Positions 1 to 5,049 of a stretch of DNA of 5,049 nt are shown piece by piece. Origin of the DNA: an uncultured Lachnospiraceae bacterium. Its GTDB lineage: Bacteria > Bacillota > Clostridia > Lachnospirales > Lachnospiraceae. Every line of letters begins with the position of its first letter. The first letter of the stretch is position 1. The stretch covers positions 1-5,049 of the forward strand of contig CACZRA010000025.1 of NCBI GenBank assembly GCA_902783395.1. The letters are read 5' to 3'. Position numbers and translations under genes: made by a program. A model generated the notes under the pieces. That model saw nothing but the letters and a program-made list of their open reading frames with translations, was not told the DNA's origin and made no database searches.

Positions 1-1564
1 CGCCTATGTGGGCGATGAAGCCGGACTTTCGGATTATGAGGGAGAGGTCACTGATCTCGGTGGGAAGTTCATCATACCCGGCATCATTGACAGCCATGTG
101 CATATAACCATTCCGGTCGGATTCGAGTATGCTGATATGGGCGAACGCCTTGAGCCGAACGGCAAGCAGGAAGCGCTTGATATCATGGCGGACAGAATCA
201 AAAAGAATCCCGGGGAGAATCGTTACAGATTCCTTCTGGAGAAAAGGTTCCTGAATGGGGACGATATTGTAAAGGAGGATCTCGATGCGATCTGTCCGGA
301 TGCAGAGCTTCAGATCCAGGAAGGTGAAGGACACAGCATCTGGGTTAACTCGAAGATCCTTGAAAGGCATGGTATTACAGACGATACACCCGATCCCATA
401 CCGGGACTTGCTCAGTACGTGCGTGATAAGGACGGACATGTGACCGGAAATTGTATTGAAGGTGCAGCGGAGATTCCGATCATTCTCGACAGCGGAATGG
501 AACTGACCGATGAACAGGTTGACGCAGCCCTTAAGCGCTGGATTGATTTTTCTGTTGAATACGGAGTTAGCTGCGTTTTCGACGCCGGCCTTCCGGGGGA
601 TGCAAAGTTCCATGAGAAGGTGTATAAACGCCTGAAGGCTCTTGATGAACAGGGGAAGCTGCCTGTTTATGTAGATGGCAGCCTTGTGATCAATGCGGAA
701 CGGGATGCCGAGGAAGGACTGGAAGAGGTGAAGCGCCTCAATCGTGAGTACAACACGGAGCACCTGAAGGTTCATACCATGAAGATTTTCATGGACGGCA
801 CCCAGAGGATCCATACTGCGGCCATGGTTACACCCTATGTGGATGTAGGTACTACGGGAGCTACCGCTTTTTCTGCAGAGGGAATTGCCAAGCTTTTGAA
901 GGGCCTCAATGAGGCAAATCTGGATCTTCATCTTCACACCGTTGGTGAGCGTGCGTCACGGACGGTACTTGATGGCTTTGAGATGGCAAAAAAGGAGATG
1001 GGCGACAGCCTCAAAGTGAGGGTTACATGTGCCCATCTGGAGATTCAGGATGATGCGGATCTTGACAGGTTCGCTAAACTTGGCGTGTTTGCGAACTTTA
1101 CGCCATGGTGGCACGCCGGGGATCCCAGTATAGCGAGTTCCTGGCTTGGAGAGGAACGCTCCCGTAAGGAGTTCCGCTGTAAGACTATCTGGGACAGCGG
1201 TGCTTCGGTGGCATGGTCAAGCGATAACATCACATTCGGGGACTTTACTTCATGGAACCCTTATCTTGGTATGGAGATCGGAATGACAAGGCTCGCCGGT
1301 GAAAAGACCAGGACTTTCGAATTTGCCAGGAGTACTGAGGTATTACCTCCTGAAAACGAGAGGATGAACATTGAAGAGATGCTGCTGGGTTACACGATCA
1401 ACGGAGCGAAGCAGCTCGGCATAGAAGCAAAGAAGGGATCCATTGAAGCAGGAAAGGACGCGGACTTCCTGGTATTTGACAAAGACCTGCTTACGGCTGA
1501 GAAAGAGGGCTTCAGCTACAATAAGCCTGAGGATGTGTATTTTGGCGGAAAGAAAGTAAACTGA
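1..1564 (+). CDS. Metal-dependent amidohydrolase, YtcJ-like (amidohydrolase family 3), 5' end missing
   Basis: This is the C-terminal part (about 520 residues) of a cytosolic amidohydrolase. The frame is open to the left edge, so the true start lies outside the window; the GTG at base 8 is in frame but has no room for a ribosome binding site. Numbering from that GTG, the sequence enters the TIM barrel at GGKFIIPGIIDSHVHI, with metal-ligand candidates H30 and H32. Further candidates are H308/H310 (HLHTVGERA), H343 (CAHLE) and D406 (WSSDN). The end, around GYTINGAKQLGIEAKKGSIEAGKDADFLVFD, is the typical closing beta-sandwich element of the superfamily. Family members hydrolyse amide or related bonds using one or two divalent metals. 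The substrate cannot be read from sequence, and the neighbours do not suggest one. Only about 35-45 N-terminal residues should be missing if length is typical. No signal peptide region is visible because the start is absent. Family call firm, specific activity unknown. Confidence 0.9.
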   Translation, partial: AYVGDEAGLSDYEGEVTDLGGKFIIPGIIDSHVHITIPVGFEYADMGERLEPNGKQEALDIMADRIKKNPGENRYRFLLEKRFLNGDDIVKEDLDAICPDAELQIQEGEGHSIWVNSKILERHGITDDTPDPIPGLAQYVRDKDGHVTGNCIEGAAEIPIILDSGMELTDEQVDAALKRWIDFSVEYGVSCVFDAGLPGDAKFHEKVYKRLKALDEQGKLPVYVDGSLVINAERDAEEGLEEVKRLNREYNTEHLKVHTMKIFMDGTQRIHTAAMVTPYVDVGTTGATAFSAEGIAKLLKGLNEANLDLHLHTVGERASRTVLDGFEMAKKEMGDSLKVRVTCAHLEIQDDADLDRFAKLGVFANFTPWWHAGDPSIASSWLGEERSRKEFRCKTIWDSGASVAWSSDNITFGDFTSWNPYLGMEIGMTRLAGEKTRTFEFARSTEVLPPENERMNIEEMLLGYTINGAKQLGIEAKKGSIEAGKDADFLVFDKDLLTAEKEGFSYNKPEDVYFGGKKVN

Positions 1565-1606
1565 CTTTAGCTGCATATTCCTGAACTGATTAACGCATGG
1601 AATCAT

Positions 1607-1636
1607 AGGGCAGTCCGGCAGGTTCCGGACTGCCCT
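1607..1636 (+). terminator. Perfect 12-bp hairpin, possible terminator of the amidohydrolase gene
   Basis: A GC-rich inverted repeat begins 42 bases after the amidohydrolase stop codon. The arms are AGGGCAGTCCGG (1607-1618) and CCGGACTGCCCT (1625-1636), fully complementary, with a six-base loop. The position and stability fit an intrinsic terminator. However, the following bases are CTTGATAT rather than a run of T, so termination may be weak or need a factor. It separates the amidohydrolase from the membrane protein gene downstream. Confidence 0.6.
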
Positions 1637-1675
1637 CTTGATATCAGACTATATTAACAGAACTGGAGGCGCATT

Positions 1676-2245
1676 GTGGAAACAAGATTCAAAAAGAAAT
1701 CGCAGATCATAGATATTGGAATTACAGCAGTGTCGCTAATACTTTCGGTGGGGACCATGCTCTACGGGATCAGCCATTTCGGACTTGGCGAGGCATGGCC
1801 CGAGCTGGTGCTCAACCTGTTTTACATCGCATGTGTGGTCATGATGGCGATGTACTTCTTTAAGCGTCTTGACGGCCTGCGTTTCAACTACTGGAGTTCG
1901 GTATGCGCAGGTATAACAGTACTCTTGCGAGACATTCTTTTCCCGCCGCCGCTGGAGAGCTACCCCATTCATCTGGTCTGCCTTACTCTGTCGGTGATCC
2001 TGCTCCTTGCGTTCACCTACTTCTATGCCCGCAAAGACTGGGAGAGTTATACTAAGCGCAACCTGTGGATACTTTTTATAATCGACATGGTCATTGCCGG
2101 ATTGTACAACTATGTCATTTTCCACAATCCGATCAATGAATATACCGACTACCTGCTGACGGAAATCTGGATCCGGCCTACCATCATCTACGGACTTGTG
2201 GCCTGTTTCATATCAGAAAAGGAAGCACAGATACAGGAAAAATGA
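1676..2245 (+). CDS. Polytopic membrane protein of unknown function (189 aa)
   Basis: I do not recognise this family. The start is a GTG at 1676, supported by TGGAGG at 1664-1669 with six bases of spacing. The protein has a short basic N-terminus (RFKKK) followed by about five or six hydrophobic segments, roughly residues 11-33, 43-62, 74-89, 98-117, 130-149 and possibly 162-179. Basic residues in the loops K63-R64, R119-K120 and K127-R128 would help fix topology by the positive-inside rule. A short RDILFPPP stretch at 85-92 is the most distinctive motif. No catalytic motif, transporter signature or sorting signal is evident. It follows the hairpin at 1607-1636, so it probably has its own transcription start, although no convincing promoter is visible. 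It could be a small integral membrane regulator or transport accessory; this is a guess. That it is a real gene is well supported by the ribosome binding site, length and coherent membrane profile. Confidence 0.8.
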   Translation: METRFKKKSQIIDIGITAVSLILSVGTMLYGISHFGLGEAWPELVLNLFYIACVVMMAMYFFKRLDGLRFNYWSSVCAGITVLLRDILFPPPLESYPIHLVCLTLSVILLLAFTYFYARKDWESYTKRNLWILFIIDMVIAGLYNYVIFHNPINEYTDYLLTEIWIRPTIIYGLVACFISEKEAQIQEK

Positions 2246-2425
2246 GATCACGGATCCATTTTGCCCATCCGTTTTCCGCCGTGTTTCTTCGGGATACAGG
2301 GGAGTTGCCTGCCGGTACTGTTCGGATTGGGCGGCATATGGTATTCTGTTGTTATCGCTGAACAGATGGCTGCTGCCACCGGGAGCATCTTTATGATTGT
2401 TCTGCGAAGAAAGTATCTCTGTTAA
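2246..2425 (+). pseudogene. Remnant of a MATE-family efflux transporter C-terminus
   Basis: Directly after the membrane protein stop, a frame ending at the TAA at 2423-2425 reads LPVLFGLGGIWYSVVIAE (about 2309-2362), then a hydrophobic stretch and VLRRKYLC. This closely resembles the last membrane helices and basic tail of MATE multidrug/Na+ antiporters, which commonly end LLP.LFGL.GIW...P.AE followed by a hydrophobic helix and basic residues. Upstream of about 2309 the similarity is lost in this frame. A different frame gives a segment, PSVFRRVSSGYRGVA, that could be the preceding helix junction, implying at least one frameshift. No start codon with a ribosome binding site and no other part of the roughly 450-residue transporter is present. 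I infer a deleted and frameshifted relic. The match comes from memory of the family, not a search. Confidence 0.55.
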
Positions 2426-2430
2426 AAAAG

Positions 2431-2440
2431 AGGGGGGTGG
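2431..2440 (+). promoter_or_regulatory. Purine-rich ribosome binding site with unusual spacing before the phosphatase gene
   Basis: AGGGGGGTGG is the only strong Shine-Dalgarno-like sequence near the phosphatase start. It ends 16 bases before the ATG at 2457, longer than the usual 5-10. Candidates at normal spacing are only non-standard codons (ATT at 2442, ATC at 2448). An alternative in-frame TTG at 2397 has GGGAG at 2381-2385, 11 bases upstream. The actual start is therefore uncertain by up to 20 codons. Confidence 0.45.
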
Positions 2441-2456
2441 CATTCTTATCCAGAGT

Positions 2457-3254
2457 ATGAATACAAGTAAACGGTTATCTTTTGAAAAACTTCATAACAT
2501 CCGGGATCTGGGAGGAATGGCTGCTGCTGACGGACGAAGAATAGTCAGCGGAAGACTTGTCCGCTGCGGTAATCTTTCGGATCTGTCCCGACAGGACAGG
2601 ACAGCGTTTACCTCACTGGCAGAGGCAGTGGTAGACTTTCGCACGGATGGAGAGAGAAGTGAAAAACCGGATATTATGATGCCGGGGATCCGGTATCACA
2701 ACATTCCCATTCTTGATTCGCTGACTGCGGGGATCACACGGGAGGAGGCTGCCGATCAGGATATCTTTGCCAGATTTGGCTCAGAGCCGGCTAAGGCAAG
2801 GCAGTATATGTGCGATATGTATCATGCCTTTGCGGAAAGTGATTTTGCCGCTGACCAGTACGCCGGGTTTATCCGGCTTCTGATGGAGCCCCGGGAAAAG
2901 GCGGTCGTATGGCACTGTACAGCGGGGAAGGATCGTGTGGGAATAGGAGCTGCGATCATCGAAGAGATCTTAGGTGTGACGCGGGATGATGTCATCGATG
3001 ATTATCTGGCGACAAATGAATATCTGAAGGAGGATTTCGCTTTTCTGACGGAGTTTGTAAAGTCGCAGGCCGGAGATGGATGCCTTATTTCAGATGAAGC
3101 CCTGCGGTATCTTTTTGAAGCTCACAGGGACTATATTGAAGAGTATTATCGTACAATTGACAGTAAATACGGCAGTTTTAGCTGCTTTGTGCGGGATGGG
3201 CTGAAGCTTGACGGAAATGATATTCATATCCTGCAGTCGCAGTATCTCATATAG
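2457..3254 (+). CDS. Tyrosine-protein phosphatase, LipA/PtpB-like (Y_phosphatase3 type), 265 aa
   Basis: This is a cysteine-based phosphatase of the group that includes Listeria LipA and Mycobacterium PtpB, known to act on phosphotyrosine and in some members on phosphoinositides. From the ATG at 2457, the protein has the N-terminal signature NIRDLGG (residues 14-20), the motif VVDFRTDGER (58-67), and the phosphate-binding loop HCTAGKDRVG (153-162). The loop contains nucleophile C154 and phosphate-binding R160; K158 and D159 are typical of this subgroup. The helical stretch between about 95 and 140 fits the lid region seen in relatives. All key residues are present and length is normal for the family (about 240-280), so it should be active. 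No signal peptide or membrane segment is seen, so I expect it in the cytosol unless translation starts elsewhere. The ATG was chosen because it sits just before the conserved RLSF..LHNIRDLGG beginning; the in-frame TTG at 2397 would add 20 residues that lie over the MATE remnant. Substrate unknown. Confidence 0.9.
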   Translation: MNTSKRLSFEKLHNIRDLGGMAAADGRRIVSGRLVRCGNLSDLSRQDRTAFTSLAEAVVDFRTDGERSEKPDIMMPGIRYHNIPILDSLTAGITREEAADQDIFARFGSEPAKARQYMCDMYHAFAESDFAADQYAGFIRLLMEPREKAVVWHCTAGKDRVGIGAAIIEEILGVTRDDVIDDYLATNEYLKEDFAFLTEFVKSQAGDGCLISDEALRYLFEAHRDYIEEYYRTIDSKYGSFSCFVRDGLKLDGNDIHILQSQYLI

Positions 3255-3419
3255 CAGAGGTATGGAGATGCTTAATATTAAATGATAATTTACGACTGTA
3301 TTCTCAGAAAACAATAAAGAACCGGAATATACTTAAAAAGACATCGGGCAGCTGTACTCCGGGATCGAAAAAAGATTAATGCAACAGTAACGAAAACGAA
3401 TAAACATGCGAGAACTCTC

Positions 3420-3426
3420 AAGGAGG
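3420..3426 (+). promoter_or_regulatory. Consensus ribosome binding site that sets the start of the 170-aa orphan gene
   Basis: AAGGAGG is a full anti-Shine-Dalgarno match, six bases before the ATG at 3433. It rules out the upstream in-frame ATG at 3406, which has no such site and would place this sequence inside the coding region. It also touches the ATG at 3427, which would have no spacing. Confidence 0.8.
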
Positions 3427-3432
3427 ATGGAT

Positions 3433-3945
3433 ATGGTTGAATTAAGCAATGAACGGATTGAACAGGTACTACAGGAAGAGACACCGAAAAAACAGGAATT
3501 GGATACAATTCTCCGCGGCATCTATATCAGGTATATGTGTCTTTATGAGCGATACTTCGCAGATATTGATTCCTTAAGCGATGACAGGATCACCGAAATG
3601 AAAAACTATCATGAGGAAACCAACAGTCTGGTGAAGTATTATTACATGGATATCCCACTGGATATCTGTACTGAGATTGTAGAATTCGACAAAGAATACA
3701 CCGATAAACTGCTTGGATCCGGGTGGCATGATTATCTTTCCGGCATTTTTAACGATTTCAAAAAAGAGAACAAAGCCAGGAATAAAAGTGAGGAAGATTA
3801 TAAATTGGAGTTTGAAAAAAACACTCTTTCGAATTTCTACTATACAATGGATATTATTTTCAGAGAAGGTTTCGGTACAGAAAGCAAGACCGCCGAAGAT
3901 GCGATCAGCGGATTCGCGGGATTATTATTCGGAAAAGAGAAGTGA
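3433..3945 (+). CDS. Hypothetical soluble protein, 170 aa, unrecognised
   Basis: I do not recognise the family. The start at 3433 is fixed by the perfect ribosome binding site just upstream. The protein has no membrane segment, signal peptide, cysteine cluster or enzyme motif. It is highly charged and predicted mostly helical: an opening acidic and lysine-rich helix (about residues 4-25), an aromatic-rich stretch with many Tyr (about 27-42), a second Tyr-rich stretch containing KYYYMDIP (about 68-76), and a charged lysine/glutamate segment (about 106-128). A small Gly/Ala/Phe-rich tail reads SGFAGLLFGKEK. Base composition is clearly more AT-rich than the amidohydrolase (sampled 60-base lines run about 27-37% GC against 50-58%), which may mean transfer or weak selection. 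It lies about 180 bases after the phosphatase and is followed by other small orphan ORFs, so it may form a unit with them. A helical scaffold or binding protein is possible, but no function can be assigned. Confidence 0.75.
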   Translation: MVELSNERIEQVLQEETPKKQELDTILRGIYIRYMCLYERYFADIDSLSDDRITEMKNYHEETNSLVKYYYMDIPLDICTEIVEFDKEYTDKLLGSGWHDYLSGIFNDFKKENKARNKSEEDYKLEFEKNTLSNFYYTMDIIFREGFGTESKTAEDAISGFAGLLFGKEK

Positions 3946-3987
3946 AGCATGTAAAAAAACATTCAATACAAGCAGAAGGACTAAGAA

Positions 3988-4041
3988 ATGAGTAATGCTT
4001 TTAAGGTACCGGGTACTTTGGGAATGACGGAAAGGCGCTAA
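3988..4041 (+). CDS. Possible 17-residue leader or small peptide
   Basis: An ATG at 3988 is preceded by AGAAGGA (3974-3980) with seven bases of spacing and opens a frame of 17 codons, MSNAFKVPGTLGMTERR, ending at TAA 4039-4041. The ribosome binding site is respectable, and the peptide lies between two orphan genes in the same orientation. The peptide has no hydrophobic core, so it is not a signal peptide or membrane toxin. It could be a small protein, the relic of a longer gene, or chance. A weak stem (AGGCGC/GCGTCT with loop TAAA, 4032-4047) overlaps its stop codon. Confidence 0.3.
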   Translation: MSNAFKVPGTLGMTERR

Positions 4042-4072
4042 AGCGTCTCACAAAAGAGAGGGGAATGAAATC

Positions 4073-4313
4073 ATGAAAAAGAAAGCCGCAGATCTTCTTG
4101 CAAAAGGATATGAGCTTCTGGATGGCGTCACTGTACCTGTGGGGACAACAAATATTGATCTGGAAGTGGAAGGCAAAGAGTTTTTTTGAGCTGAGAGACC
4201 ATGCAACCGCGCGGATGCTCGGGGCCGAAAAAGATCTGAAAGAATCTTATGAAGAGAAAAAGTACAGAGAATTATTCCAGTATATGATTGAACAGTCATC
4301 CCAGGCAAAGTAG
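4073..4313 (+). pseudogene. Small orphan gene (79 aa) with a +1 frame break in a T7 run
   Basis: Translation from ATG 4073 (GAGGGG at 4058-4063, nine bases upstream) reads a 38-residue product beginning MKKKAADLLAKGYELLDG and ending EGKEFF at TGA 4187-4189. Removing a single T from the seven at 4181-4187 joins it smoothly to a second frame, ELRDHATARMLGAEKDL onward, ending SSQAK at TAG 4311-4313. The joined 79-residue protein is charged and largely helical in its second half, with no membrane segment. I do not recognise it. Both halves have coherent protein-like composition, and the second half has no start or ribosome binding site of its own at the junction, which supports one broken gene. 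The break may be a real mutation, a homopolymer sequencing error, transcript slippage, or +1 recoding at UUU-UGA. It ends 53 bases before the cardiolipin synthase start with no terminator between, so the two may be co-transcribed. Confidence 0.65.
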
Positions 4314-4366
4314 AAAGCAATGTCAGACATAGCTGCTTTGGCAGTGGTTTATGAAAAGGAGAGGAA

Positions 4367-5049
4367 ATGAAAAAAGTATTAGGACGTATTCTCGTAGTCA
4401 TTCCGGCGTTAGCAATTCAGATATTATGGATCCATCTTTTGCTGGGGGGACTGGACAGGGTCGTTCAGGGACATTTAGGCGATATAATTAACGTTGTTTT
4501 CACTGTCCTGGCGGTAATATTTGTTCTGAATCTGGTTTCAAGACGTGATGAAAGTTCCTATAAGCTGCTGTGGACCATTGTTATAGTGGCTATGCCGATT
4601 CTTGGCGCGATCCTCTATGTCTTCCTGGGAAACAAGCATACGGGAGCGAGGCTGAAGAAGGCGCTGAGAAAATCCTCCGAGAGCTTATCGAAGGCGGAAT
4701 ATGCCAGTGAAAAGGATCTGTCGGAGGAGCTTAAAAAAGAGGATCTCAGGCTTGGACAGTCATTCCAGCATGTATCAAGGACCACGAAATATCCGGTGCT
4801 CAGCAACGGCACATCAAAGTATTATCCCTTTGGTGAGGATATGTTTGCCGATATGTGCAGGGATCTGAAGACAGCAGAGAAATTTATCTATGTGGAGTAT
4901 TTTATCATCCAGCGCGGCAAGTTCTGGGATACCCTGACGGATATACTTGCGGAAAAAGCGGCAGCGGGAGTGGATGTCAGAGTGATGTATGATGATCTCG
5001 GAAGCATCGGAACCTATTCACGGAAGGAGGTGCGTGAGCTGATCCAAAA
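4367..5049 (+). CDS. cls: Cardiolipin synthase, phospholipase D superfamily, 3' end missing
   Basis: The first 227 residues of a bacterial cardiolipin synthase, which in this family joins two phosphatidylglycerol molecules into cardiolipin and glycerol at the cytoplasmic membrane. The start is ATG 4367, with AGGAGAGG at 4357-4364. Hydrophobic segments lie at about 4-27, 40-57 and 67-87, the last ending LLWTIVIVAMPILGAILYVFLGNK, close to the 'PILG..LY..FG' element that precedes the catalytic part in Firmicute enzymes. A charged linker follows (about 90-145). The first phospholipase D domain then begins with PFGEDMFADM and FIYVEYFIIQRGKFWDTLTDIL, followed by AGVDVRVMYDDLGS, a standard lead-in to the first HKD motif. 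Both HxKx4D motifs lie beyond the right edge, so activity cannot be judged here. No stop interrupts the frame up to the edge. It may be read with the small orphan gene immediately upstream. Confidence 0.9.
   Translation, partial: MKKVLGRILVVIPALAIQILWIHLLLGGLDRVVQGHLGDIINVVFTVLAVIFVLNLVSRRDESSYKLLWTIVIVAMPILGAILYVFLGNKHTGARLKKALRKSSESLSKAEYASEKDLSEELKKEDLRLGQSFQHVSRTTKYPVLSNGTSKYYPFGEDMFADMCRDLKTAEKFIYVEYFIIQRGKFWDTLTDILAEKAAAGVDVRVMYDDLGSIGTYSRKEVRELIQ

Noticed and set aside
1650..1655. TATATT as a -10 box for the membrane protein gene
   Set aside because: No -35 match at the right distance, and transcription would begin almost at the ribosome binding site.
1736..2125. 129-codon minus-strand open frame
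   Set aside because: Antisense shadow of the membrane protein gene; rich in His/Gln with no domain-like pattern.
2243..2425. Readthrough of the membrane protein stop into the in-frame MATE-like segment as one fused protein
   Set aside because: The frames coincide, but the bases just after the stop do not encode a plausible continuation and the membrane protein already ends in a charged tail. Chance frame agreement is one in three.
2585..2608. Short inverted repeat TGTCC...GGACA with repeated GGACA
   Set aside because: Lies inside the phosphatase coding region, encodes ordinary residues, and is too short to be meaningful.
3289..3333. Possible promoters TTTACG-18-AATAAA and a lone TATACT (3328-3333) before the 170-residue gene
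   Set aside because: The first pair matches consensus at only 4 of 6 bases in each box, and TATACT has no -35 element at 16-18 bases. In AT-rich DNA such matches arise by chance.
3713..3991. 92-codon + strand frame overlapping the end of the 170-residue gene
   Set aside because: Overlaps the better supported frame, which has a consensus ribosome binding site; composition is lysine/arginine noise from AT-rich coding sequence read out of frame.
4048..4401. 117-codon minus-strand open frame
   Set aside because: It lies antisense over the broken 79-residue gene and the start of the cardiolipin synthase. I take it for a shadow of those + strand genes.

Overview
The window reads as an ordinary stretch of chromosome from a Gram-positive anaerobe of the class Clostridia, probably Lachnospiraceae-like. 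This placement is inferred from strong AGGAGG-type ribosome binding sites, moderate GC content, densely packed genes on one strand, and the type of cardiolipin synthase present. No marker gene confirms it. All supported genes lie on the + strand.

Layout: (1) bases 1-1564 hold the 3' part of a metal-dependent amidohydrolase of the YtcJ / amidohydrolase-3 type, cut by the left edge. (2) A perfect 12-bp hairpin at 1607-1636 separates it from (3) a 189-residue polytopic membrane protein of unknown function (1676-2245). (4) Bases 2246-2425 hold what looks like the decayed C-terminal end of a MATE-family efflux transporter. (5) A LipA/PtpB-type protein tyrosine phosphatase with an intact HCTAGKDR loop follows (2457-3254). 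(6) Bases 3255-4366 form a visibly AT-richer segment of small genes I do not recognise: a 170-residue soluble protein, a possible 17-codon peptide, and a 79-residue protein whose reading frame is broken by one extra T in a run of seven. (7) A cardiolipin synthase starts at 4367 and runs off the right edge before its catalytic HKD motifs.

Functionally the window is a mixture: hydrolysis of an unknown substrate, membrane functions, a phosphatase, and membrane phospholipid synthesis. No single pathway ties the genes together. The two most interesting places are the T7/UGA frameshift inside the small orphan gene, which could be decay, a sequencing error, transcript slippage or +1 recoding, and the MATE remnant lying directly upstream of the phosphatase gene. 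I found no CRISPR array, insertion sequence, tRNA or rRNA, and no clear sign of a new multi-gene system beyond the orphan small-gene cluster.
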